Shown: piece after piece, positions 36,426 to 44,054 of the stretch
How positions within the stretch are numbered: the stretch's first letter is position 1
How the letters are laid out: each line of letters starts with the position of its first letter
NCBI RefSeq assembly: GCF_004375085.3
Contig: NZ_SNAQ03000013.1
Coordinates: 1-64,000 of the forward strand
Length of the DNA: 64,000 nt
Source of the DNA: Lewinella sp. W8
GTDB taxonomy: Bacteria > Bacteroidota > Bacteroidia > Chitinophagales > Saprospiraceae
Direction of reading: 5' to 3'
Program-made: the position numbers and the translations under genes
The notes under the pieces: model-generated
What the model was told of the DNA's origin: nothing
The model's input: the letters and a program-made list of their open reading frames with translations, nothing else
Databases searched by the model: none

Positions 36426-37458
36426 GGACGGACTAGGCTTGAGGATCAAGGATTTAGGTTTAAGGCTGAGGCTGAAGAGAAGGCTAAGGCCGTAGTGGAA
36501 ATATTGGAGCCGGCTTGCTCCCCGACCAATCATCGATGGGGCGGGGAGCAAGACTGGACCGATTCCCGGGGAATCGCAGCCATCACCTGGGGCGCTCCGC
36601 AGCGACAAGGCATGCCTTGTCGCTGCGGAAAATCAAGGTACTGCTGAATTTTGTTCCGGTAAACACTCCGCGTTCGGTAATGAATAGGATCAATGTTTAA
36701 GGCTGACTCCTTAAGTCGTTTACCAATATGCTCCCAAAGGTCGTCCGCCCAGGCGCGAGGAACGAGCAGACTGGCCGGCCGACCGGGGGTGAGCTGAAAC
36801 GTTACCGCATCGGTATCGATGAACTATGCTGATGGCACCTGGAAATATGGTCGACCGGCTTGCGGTAGGTAAGCACATTGATTTTTTCATAATGATAGCA
36901 TCGTGTTGCGAAGTTTTTTTACCGGTGAAGAAGCTCTAGATTTCGTAACATCGGGCGGTAGTTGGATCTCCTTCATGGGGTGAAAAATGAAAAGTCTATG
37001 TTGCAATCTAGAGCAAGCCTTTTCCGGAAAGATGTTCTGCTACGGGAATGGCTCGGCGTGGAACGCCTCGACCGGTTTTGGGTGCGTTCGCTTGGGACCT
37101 CGAAGCGTGCAACAAGCGCAGCGCGTTGCTCCTTTGAGGGGTCCCCGCCGGCTTTATTTTTTCCATGACGAAGGAGCTTTAGATGCCGTAACATTGGGCG
37201 GTAGTTGGAACTCCTTCATGGGCTGAAAAATGAAAAGTTTATGTTGCTACCTAGAGCAAGCCTGATCCGGCACCTATCCTGGGTACAAGAAGACTAAAGG
37301 ACTGTACCTCACTCCTGAATCCTGAAACCTGAAACCTCAATCTTACACCCTCCCTTCCGGGAAAAATTGACCATCAACCGGGCAGAATGGGTAAAGCGAT
37401 GGCCCCGAGGCGGGCCGAAATTTGTGTCATCAAATCATCCAATACAATTGATTACACA
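36426..37458. other. Non-coding repeat-rich gap
   Basis: About 1 kb without a convincing gene. It begins with AAGGCTGAGGCTGA-type words like those of the 68-bp repeat at 3458-3690 and a GGCTTGCTCC string, and contains the duplicated block described next. It ends with AATCCTGAAACCTGAAACCTC strings just before the cupredoxin-like gene. Open frames of 60-79 codons on both strands overlap repeats and have no recognisable product. Confidence 0.6.
36928..37263. repeat. Direct repeat of about 95 bp, two diverged copies
   Basis: Copy one spans about 36928-37020 and copy two about 37168-37263. Shared strings include GGGCGGTAGTTGGA, CTCCTTCATGGG, TGAAAAATGAAAAGT, TATGTTGC and CTAGAGCAAGCC. On the minus strand each copy could encode a short peptide starting MKE, then QLPP and VT, but the lengths differ (24 and 21 codons) and both are doubtful. 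Confidence 0.7.
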
Positions 37459-38118
37459 ATGAAGAATCTATTTTCCACCCTTTCCCTGATCGTTTTTGCT
37501 CTCCTGGCCTCCTTTGGGCTGCAGGCCCAAATGTCGGGCGATCATGCACCGACGGTGATCAGCTTAGACCAGGTGGAGGGGGCTTACACCACCACCCAGC
37601 TCAACCTGACGCCGGGCCAGTACATCTTTGAAGTGACGAACACCGAGGTGAATAAGGACCTGGGTTTCTACCTCCAGGACGCGAACGGGGAGGCGCTGCC
37701 CAACTCCGGGCTGAAAGAACTGGTCGGCAACGGCGAAACGAGTCGCACCGGAGTGGTGACCCTGACGGAAGGCAACTTTCAGTACAGCTGTCCCCTCAAT
37801 CCGACGCCCCACTACAGTATTTCCGTGGGAACTCCCCGGGTAATTTCCCTCACCCAGCGCGAGGGAGTCTACGAAACCACCGGCCTTAACCTGGCTCCCG
37901 GCTATTACGTTTTTGAAGTAACCAACACCAGCGTTGATAAGGATCTGGGCTTCTACCTGCAGGACGCTGATGGCGAGCAGGTCACGGCTTCCGGCCTGCA
38001 GGAACTCGTGGGTAATGGCGAGACGAGCCGTTCCGGAATCGTCTTCCTTTCCGCCGGTACCTACCAGTATAGCTGCCCCCTCAACCCGACGCCCCATTAC
38101 CGCCTGAAGGTTGAATAA
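37459..38118 (+). CDS. Secreted protein with two cupredoxin-like domains
   Basis: 219 residues. A signal peptide ends at LQAQ (about 29). Two nearly identical domains follow (about 36-125 and 129-219), each with VISL, FEVTNT, KDLGFYLQDA, LVGNGETSR and the closing motif YSCPLNPTPHY. The Cys and His in that motif are placed as in the C-terminal metal loop of cupredoxins, so copper binding is plausible; a Met ligand is not obvious. The first domain in-frame ATG at 37459 was chosen because it begins the signal peptide. A terminator follows at 38142-38174. Confidence 0.85.
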   Translation: MKNLFSTLSLIVFALLASFGLQAQMSGDHAPTVISLDQVEGAYTTTQLNLTPGQYIFEVTNTEVNKDLGFYLQDANGEALPNSGLKELVGNGETSRTGVVTLTEGNFQYSCPLNPTPHYSISVGTPRVISLTQREGVYETTGLNLAPGYYVFEVTNTSVDKDLGFYLQDADGEQVTASGLQELVGNGETSRSGIVFLSAGTYQYSCPLNPTPHYRLKVE

Positions 38119-38141
38119 AACCAATTGCGTTTACCACCACG

Positions 38142-38174
38142 ACCGGACTGCCCTCACGGGTAGTCCGGTTTTTT
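38142..38174 (+). terminator. Terminator after the cupredoxin-like gene
   Basis: ACCGGACT (38142-38149) and AGTCCGGT (38162-38169) form an 8-bp stem followed by TTTTTTA. Confidence 0.9.
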
Positions 38175-38335
38175 ATTTTCTGACGGATGGCCCCGGAAGT
38201 ACCGTTAATCTTACGTTAAACAAGGGGAGGGGGAGATGAGGTGTTTTGGGGTTTTAATGGCTGAATTACAGCAGGTTGTGGCCAAAATGTAAGTCTTAAA
38301 GTTTTCTTCCCCCGGTAACTTCAACCGCATCGAAA

Positions 38336-38353
38336 CGTCTATAGATGTAGACG
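38336..38353. promoter_or_regulatory. 6-bp inverted repeat upstream of the first OmpH gene
   Basis: CGTCTA (38336-38341) and TAGACG (38348-38353) with a 6-nt spacer; ACGTCTATA is shared with the inverted repeat at 832-851. It is 47 bp before the ATG at 38400 and could be an operator. Confidence 0.35.
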
Positions 38354-38399
38354 GTCCGCCGGGCCGCACTTACTTTTGGACCCTAAAAAGAAAAATGCC

Positions 38400-38918
38400 A
38401 TGCGCTTTCGTAATACAATTTTGCTGGCTCTAGTGGCCTTCCTTGGCTTCGGTGCCCAGCTTTCTGCCCAAAAGATCGCCTCCGTTGATATGGAGCGGAT
38501 TCTGAGTAGCATCACTGAGTACCAGGAAGCTCAGGAGCAGCTTGACCAGCTTACCGCCAAGTGGCAACAGGAGATCAATCAGGAATATGACGTGATCAAG
38601 GGCATGTACAACAAGTACCAGGCCGAGCAGGTCCTCCTCAGCGAGCAGCAGAAAACGCAGCGGGAGGAAGAGATCATCGCTAAGGAAAAAGCCGTACGGG
38701 AAATGCAGCGTCAGCGCTTCGGCCCCGAAGGCTCCCTCTTTCAGCGTCGCCAGGAACTGGTGAAACCCATCCAGGATGCCGTCTATGAAGCCATTGAGCA
38801 GTACGCCAGTACGCGTGGGTATGACTTCATCTTTGATCGTGCCGGTAGTGCCGGGATCATCTTCTCCAGCGACACCTACGATAAGACGGACGATATCCTC
38901 CGTGCCCTCAGAAACTAA
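38400..38918 (+). CDS. OmpH/Skp-family periplasmic chaperone (first copy)
   Basis: 172 residues with signal peptide ending LSAQ. The mature part begins KIASVDMERILSSITEYQEA and continues with a long charged coiled coil (about 45-125), then a beta-strand end FIFDRAGSAGIIFSS. Skp-like trimers hold unfolded outer-membrane proteins in the periplasm. The ATG at 38400 begins the signal peptide; an upstream TTG frame was rejected. A second OmpH gene follows after 110 bp. Confidence 0.92.
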   Translation: MRFRNTILLALVAFLGFGAQLSAQKIASVDMERILSSITEYQEAQEQLDQLTAKWQQEINQEYDVIKGMYNKYQAEQVLLSEQQKTQREEEIIAKEKAVREMQRQRFGPEGSLFQRRQELVKPIQDAVYEAIEQYASTRGYDFIFDRAGSAGIIFSSDTYDKTDDILRALRN

Positions 38919-38983
38919 ATCATCCCAATCGTCCTGGACAAAAGGACTTCACTTTAAGGTTATTACGGGTGCAAGGCGAGTTG

Positions 38984-38991
38984 TATCTTTG
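38984..38991 (+). promoter_or_regulatory. TAnnTTTG promoter box for the second OmpH gene and murI
   Basis: TATCTTTG, 37 nt before the ATG at 39029. No exact TTTG at -33. Confidence 0.5.
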
Positions 38992-39028
38992 CGCCCGCAA
39001 AAACGATAACTACTCACAAACAGATCAA

Positions 39029-39535
39029 ATGAAAAAGTTCGTTCAATTGGCCCTCATGGCCGTGCTCGTGTTTGCCGCTACGGCTACGGTATCCGCTCAG
39101 AAGTTCGGTTACGTGAACTCCACCGCCATTCTGGCCGATATGCCCGAAGTAAAGGCCGCCGACTCTAACCTCGAAGGACTGCAAACGCAGCTGCAGAAGA
39201 AAGGTCAGGATATGGTGAAAACCTTTCAGACCGACGTACAGAAGCTCCAGGCTGACGCCCAGGCCGGTACCATGAGTCCCAAGATGCAGGAAGAAGAAGC
39301 CGCCAAGCTGGAGAAGCGCCGTAACGAAATCCAGGCTTTCGAAGCCAAGATGGTACAGGACCTGCAGGAAAAGCGCGCAGAACTCTACGAGCCCATCCTG
39401 GAAAAGGTAAACAACGCCATCAAATCCGTTGCGGAAGAGAACGGCTACACCTTCATCTTTGACCAGCAGGTGCTCCTCTACGGACAGGAAAGCCAGGACG
39501 TAAGCGCCATGGTTCGCGCCAAACTCGGCATATAA
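39029..39535 (+). CDS. OmpH/Skp-family periplasmic chaperone (second copy)
   Basis: 168 residues. A signal peptide ends at VSAQ. KFGYVNSTAILADMPEVKAA begins the mature chain; the coiled-coil arms cover about 45-125 with many Lys, Glu and Gln, and the end FIFDQQVLLYG closes the body. It is about the same length as the copy upstream but clearly diverged. murI starts 7 bp after the stop, so the two are likely cotranscribed. Confidence 0.93.
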   Translation: MKKFVQLALMAVLVFAATATVSAQKFGYVNSTAILADMPEVKAADSNLEGLQTQLQKKGQDMVKTFQTDVQKLQADAQAGTMSPKMQEEEAAKLEKRRNEIQAFEAKMVQDLQEKRAELYEPILEKVNNAIKSVAEENGYTFIFDQQVLLYGQESQDVSAMVRAKLGI

Positions 39536-39542
39536 TTCGTCG

Positions 39543-40376
39543 GTGTCGCTTTTTGCACATCCCGGATCAATTGGAGTCTTCGACTCCGGCATTGGCGGCC
39601 TCTCGGTCGCCAATGCTGTTTCGGGGCTATTGCCCCGGGAATCGCTCCTTTACGTGGCGGACAACGCCCGGGCGCCCTACGGCGCCCGGAGCCGCGAGGA
39701 GATCGTTGCGTTCAGCGAGCAAATTACCCGCCATCTGCTGGCGGCAGGGGCCAAAATGATCGTGGTGGCCTGTAATACCGCGACCAGTCTGGCCATCGAT
39801 CACCTCCGGGAGACCTTTCCGGAAGTGCCCTTTGTGGGCCTGGAGCCCGCCGTGAAACCCGCCGCCAGCGGCCGGCGGATCGGGGTGCTGGCCACCCGGG
39901 CTACCCTCACCAGCCCGCGCTACCTGGCGCTACGGGAGCGCTACCTGGCGGATCGCCCCGTATGGGAAAACCCCTGCATCGGTCTGGTGCCCATCATCGA
40001 AGCTGAGGCTCCGGGATCCCCGGTGCTAAGCAAAAAATTACGTCAGATTTTGGACCCCATGCTGGCCGGGGGCATCGACACCCTGGTGCTGGGATGCACC
40101 CACTACCCGATGGTCCGGGAAGATATTCAGGCGGTTTGCGGGCCGGAGGTGGACATCATCGACCCGGCGCCCGCGGCGGCGCGGCAGGTCGCCCGATTAC
40201 TGGAGCGGCATGATCTGAGCAATGCCGCTCCGGAAGGCGCCGAAAATATCGGAGCGCCCCACTATGATTTCTACACCACGGGCACGGCCATGCCCCTGCT
40301 GCGGAGCCTGTCGGCACTCCCCGCGCTGCAGGCGCATCGTCGCCTGCTCCGGCCATTTTTCTCCCTGGAAGCATAA
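39543..40376 (+). CDS. murI: Glutamate racemase
   Basis: Makes D-glutamate for peptidoglycan. 277 residues with both catalytic cysteines in the usual places: GVFDSGIGGLSV at the start, VVACNTATSLAI (first Cys) and LGCTHYPMV (second Cys). The start is a GTG at 39543, 7 bp after the OmpH stop; no ATG precedes the conserved IGVFDSG motif closely enough. Confidence 0.95.
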   Translation: MSLFAHPGSIGVFDSGIGGLSVANAVSGLLPRESLLYVADNARAPYGARSREEIVAFSEQITRHLLAAGAKMIVVACNTATSLAIDHLRETFPEVPFVGLEPAVKPAASGRRIGVLATRATLTSPRYLALRERYLADRPVWENPCIGLVPIIEAEAPGSPVLSKKLRQILDPMLAGGIDTLVLGCTHYPMVREDIQAVCGPEVDIIDPAPAAARQVARLLERHDLSNAAPEGAENIGAPHYDFYTTGTAMPLLRSLSALPALQAHRRLLRPFFSLEA

Positions 40377-40390
40377 TCGACTTTGGGAAT

Positions 40391-40398
40391 TACCTTTA
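40391..40398 (+). promoter_or_regulatory. TAnnTTTA box four bases before the DinB-family ATG
   Basis: TACCTTTA differs from the consensus only in the last base and ends 4 nt before the ATG at 40403, the same spacing seen at trmD, argH and the deiodinase-like gene. Confidence 0.4.
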
Positions 40399-40402
40399 GG
40401 CC

Positions 40403-40870
40403 ATGAGCCAACAAATACCGGGCGCCCTAAGCCTCCTGCGCCCCACCCGAGAGAACATCCTCCGCATCTGCCGCAACCTGAGTGCCGAGCAGCTAAATAC
40501 CGTTCCCGAAGGGTTCAACAATAACCTCATCTGGAACGCCGGACACGTCATTGCCACCCAAGAATTACTCACCTACGGATTGTCAAGCATGAAAACGCCT
40601 TCCGGTCGTGAATTCATCGACCGTTACCGCAAGGGCACCCGCCCGGAAGGCCCCGTTCATCAGGCCGAGATTGACCACATCCTCCAACAACTCGAAGCGG
40701 GCGTCGACCAATTAGCGGTCGACCTGTCCGACCTAACGGCCGCCAACTTCCGGGAATACGAAACCAGCTACGGAGTCACCCTGCGTAACCTGAGCGATGC
40801 GATGACCTTCAACAATATGCACGAAGCGATGCACCTGGGCACGATGTTGGCGATGCGGAAGCTGGTGTAG
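40403..40870 (+). CDS. DinB-family protein
   Basis: 155 residues with the four-helix DinB/YfiT-like fold: LSLLRPTRENILRICRNLSAEQLN, then FNNNLIWNAGHVIATQELLTYG with a first His, and a C-terminal FNNMHEAMHLGTMLAMRKL with two His that complete the metal triad. Family members are metal-dependent thiol transferases or hydrolases; the substrate here is unknown. It is not in an operon. Confidence 0.88.
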   Translation: MSQQIPGALSLLRPTRENILRICRNLSAEQLNTVPEGFNNNLIWNAGHVIATQELLTYGLSSMKTPSGREFIDRYRKGTRPEGPVHQAEIDHILQQLEAGVDQLAVDLSDLTAANFREYETSYGVTLRNLSDAMTFNNMHEAMHLGTMLAMRKLV

Positions 40871-40974
40871 GGGGGGAGGTTTAAGGATTGAGACGCTAGG
40901 ATTCAGGTAGTGGAACAGCTAAACCTTGGTTATTCTGTGAGTTAATCAGTCAATAATCAAGCCCTTGGGTTTTT

Positions 40975-41006
40975 CGGTAGCGGCAGGTAATTACCTGCCG
41001 CTACCG
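40975..41006. repeat. 32-bp perfect palindrome
   Basis: CGGTAGCGGCAGGTAA (40975-40990) is followed at once by its exact reverse complement (40991-41006). The ends (GTAGCG and CGCTAC) match the ends of the REP elements at 51969-52250. No T-run follows. The rest of the gap 40871-41183 contains AAGGATTGAG and AGGATTCAGG words and no gene. Confidence 0.85.
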
Positions 41007-41183
41007 TTTGCCCTACTGAACAACCGCGATTCCGTAGGAATCGCTGATGAAACTTCACGGAACAGCCTACTGCCAAACCTTGAGGAAGCTTTGCCGGGGG
41101 CGGCTGCAGGGTACTACCCTTGACTCAATGCACCCCGCCATACCAAAAATGCTACCTTCCCTGTTCATTAAGTAATTGGTCTA

Positions 41184-43589
41184 GTGTCTCGATTTTTATT
41201 GTTCTGCTGTGCGTTAGGTTGGTGGGTGGCTTATCTTCCGGGACAGTCGACCTTGCTATCGGCGGAGGAACAAGAGACATTACGGGATTCCCTGTGGCAA
41301 ATTTCGCTTACTTTGGAAGCAGGAGACTCTTCGGTCATCAAGCCCCTGTTGATACTGCTCGATGATCAGCGACTGACCATCCAAAAACATTATTTCGGGC
41401 AGGACACGGTAATGGTGTCACAGCTGGCCGAAAAAGTGGTTTTTCGATCCACTTATCTGGAAGGTCTTACCTGGGGCGAGCCGATCAACGGTACTATGCT
41501 CCGGAATTACTGGCGAGATACCTCCCGTAGAATTGTCTTTTCTCCACTCTTGGGCCGGTTTACGGATGTTCCTCCCGGAACCAGGGCTGTACGGCATGAG
41601 CTCCAACCTGCGCCATTACCCAATGGCAAGGCAGAACAGCTTGCAGATTACCGGAGCAGAATTGCCCGTGCCGTTGCGCAAAAGGACTTCTACCTGCCAG
41701 TTGAGTTAATTCCTGAGATCGGTGAGCTCGGCACGTCGGAGGCTTTCGAATATCTAAAAGAATGCGCTGCGGGCCAACACTGGGGTAAGTCAGAAAGCCC
41801 GCGGCATAATCAGATTATGGGGGCTATCATTAAAGGTCTGGCTCACCATCAAAGTTTGGAAGCGGCCCAGTTGGTCTTGGAGCTTACCCGGCGGTTGGAA
41901 GGCTGGGGAAATAACGGCTTCATCGAGTCGATGAACTGGATCACCGGAATCCACCTGGAGGCAGGTCCCTGGGCCGATCAGGATAGCCTAGTGGAGGAAT
42001 ACCAGCGAATCCTGGACTCGCTACCATCCTTGCATGCACTGCAAACGCTGGGCCTTCAGCGGGCAGATCCCGTCCGCCCCGAAGATTTTTCTGATCGTGG
42101 TGCCTATTTGGAGCATTTAATTGTCCGGCCAGGCCAAAAAGACTTTGTGCTGTTTCATGCGCTGCGGGAATTGGAAGCCCTACACGACCCGAGAGTTTTG
42201 GTTCATCTGGCGGCGCTTCCGCTCCACGAAAATATTTTCTCTTCCCGTGGCTTAACTAGAGCCAGCAGGAGGCGGTTGGAAGGTCTGACGGGGGTCCGGT
42301 TATTGGTGGAAAATGATCAGGGAGAGTTGGTCGCTGATGCAAATCAGCGGGTGAAATTTCGTAATGCGTTACATTACTGGGTAAAACACTATGGTGAGTA
42401 CGCCTGGTCTGACACCATGGGCCGGTTTGTATATCAGGGCAATGATGTAATGCCCCTGGATACGGTGGCGGTAGGGATTGAACGCTTGTATCAAAAGGAC
42501 GCCGCCGCCGCCGTTCGGGCCGTGGAGAAACTCATCCAACTTCCCGTAGATACGCTACAAGAACGGCTCAAAGGCCGTCACTTTACGGCCCTACATGGAG
42601 CCAACAAAGCCCTTCCCTTTTCCCTGAAGACCAAACTTCCCGCCCTCGCCGAGGTACTCGCGATTTGCCGTGCCCTGGAGTACCCGACGCGGTTGTCGAA
42701 GCTCGCCGAAGATCAATTAGAACGGCTTGCCTCTGCCGCCAATGACGCGGATCGAAATAAGATATTGTCGACGCTGAATGTTCCAACCAAAGAAAGCGTT
42801 ACGGCTCTGGAAGTGTGGGGATACGTTCACGCCCGGCGCTATCCTGACGCAGTGGAGGCCCTCAATGATTGGTTGAATGATTGGTATGTAGAACAGTGGA
42901 AAACCAAGGCCATTAGCGGGGAAGATTTGCGGCTTTATTTATTGAAATCAGCCCTGCACCGACGGGGAAGTTTTCGGGGCATTTGGCAAAAATTTGAAAC
43001 GATAATTCAGGGAGCCGGCCCGGGTGCTTTGTACACCCTCAAGGTGCTGGGTGAAAAAGAAACCGATGAGCGGATAAGTAAAGAAATCACGGGGATTTTG
43101 GTGCGGGACCAAGTGCGACGTCAAGACCATTTCTCCGTAGCGGAATACCTGGATTTTGGTGCCCTGGGGGCACCAGTACCGGTGGAGCAAGTTGTCGTGG
43201 AGTTGACTCCTGGGGCGCTGAGGAGTCTTTTTGATCGTTTTGCCGGTAGCTCCAAAGCGGTGCGGTACCGCCTTATCCAGGTGGTCGATCACCACCGTGA
43301 TATCGCCATGGTACCCTATCTTTTGAATTTAGCTTCAGATACCACCATAGTAGAAAAAAGCTTCGTTTCATTCCGTACGGATGAGGGCCGATTCACCGAG
43401 CACTACTCCCTGCGTCAGGGAGATTATATGGTTTCTATTCTGGAAAAATTATATGGAATTTATTTCAAAGAAGGGATGGAGGAAGGGCCTCCTGAAGAAC
43501 TCGTGATCCGTAACGATGGATTGCAGCATCTACGGCTCCGAGATAAGTGGCGACAAGCGCAGCGATGGCGGGCGTGGTTGAGGGATTGA
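41184..43589 (+). CDS. Large secreted protein, function unknown
   Basis: 801 residues, not recognised. The start is a GTG at 41184; the N-terminus (SRFLLFCCALGWWVAYLPGQS) looks like a signal peptide with cleavage after about residue 21. The rest is soluble and mostly helical, with repeated blocks such as HALRELEALHDPRVLVHLAALPL and RLIQVVDHHRDIAMVPYLLNLA that suggest HEAT-like alpha solenoid repeats. No T9SS domain is present. Third positions are more AT-rich than in neighbouring genes. It stands alone, after a gap containing a 32-bp palindrome. Confidence 0.75.
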   Translation: MSRFLLFCCALGWWVAYLPGQSTLLSAEEQETLRDSLWQISLTLEAGDSSVIKPLLILLDDQRLTIQKHYFGQDTVMVSQLAEKVVFRSTYLEGLTWGEPINGTMLRNYWRDTSRRIVFSPLLGRFTDVPPGTRAVRHELQPAPLPNGKAEQLADYRSRIARAVAQKDFYLPVELIPEIGELGTSEAFEYLKECAAGQHWGKSESPRHNQIMGAIIKGLAHHQSLEAAQLVLELTRRLEGWGNNGFIESMNWITGIHLEAGPWADQDSLVEEYQRILDSLPSLHALQTLGLQRADPVRPEDFSDRGAYLEHLIVRPGQKDFVLFHALRELEALHDPRVLVHLAALPLHENIFSSRGLTRASRRRLEGLTGVRLLVENDQGELVADANQRVKFRNALHYWVKHYGEYAWSDTMGRFVYQGNDVMPLDTVAVGIERLYQKDAAAAVRAVEKLIQLPVDTLQERLKGRHFTALHGANKALPFSLKTKLPALAEVLAICRALEYPTRLSKLAEDQLERLASAANDADRNKILSTLNVPTKESVTALEVWGYVHARRYPDAVEALNDWLNDWYVEQWKTKAISGEDLRLYLLKSALHRRGSFRGIWQKFETIIQGAGPGALYTLKVLGEKETDERISKEITGILVRDQVRRQDHFSVAEYLDFGALGAPVPVEQVVVELTPGALRSLFDRFAGSSKAVRYRLIQVVDHHRDIAMVPYLLNLASDTTIVEKSFVSFRTDEGRFTEHYSLRQGDYMVSILEKLYGIYFKEGMEEGPPEELVIRNDGLQHLRLRDKWRQAQRWRAWLRD

Positions 43590-43719
43590 GAAACCATGAA
43601 ATTTGCTTTTCGCATCTCAAGGCGAAGGTGAGGAGCCGTTAACCTTGATCAGAATTGTCCCCCTTACCAAAAATAAATCTTCCTCCGCCCTAAATCCTCA
43701 ATCCTAACGCCTAAACCCT

Positions 43720-44054
43720 TATATTTGCGCCGATCAAAATGACGTAAGAACTTTGTTGCGAACGCGCAACGGCCGCCGGTCTAAAAGCGGACCACCGGCG
43801 GGATGACAACCAATCCCCGTGGATTTCTCCACATTTCTGGCCCCCGGTGGCCGGTTTTCTCCCTCGTTCAAGGCTGAATTTTGTAGCACTGCTCCGCACC
43901 TTTGGCGAAGCTGCTTCGTCCGTTCTGCGTCCCCCGCAGTGGAGAAGTAGTTAGGGCCGGAAGGCAGGTGCCGTGCAGTCGGGTAGGGCAGTGTTTTTTG
44001 CTGTCCGGCACGACCGCCCCCAAATTGATTACTAACCAAGTCACTACATTAATA
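43720..44054 (+). ncRNA. Long structured leader of pnp (possible cis-regulatory RNA)
   Basis: A TATATTTG box (43720-43727) lies 328 nt before the pnp ATG. The interval has several hairpin candidates: CCGCCGGT pairing with ACCGGCGG near 43771-43800, GTGGA/TCCAC, and GTGCCG (43969-43974) with CGGCAC (44006-44011). An in-frame upstream extension of pnp exists but does not resemble PNPase. A regulated leader would fit the autoregulation of pnp known in enterobacteria, but no homologous sequence is claimed. Upstream bases 43590-43719 hold only AATCCTCAATCCT-type words. Confidence 0.35.

Noticed and set aside
43902-44054. N-terminal extension of PNPase
   Set aside because: The 51 extra residues do not resemble the family, and lie in the hairpin-rich leader.
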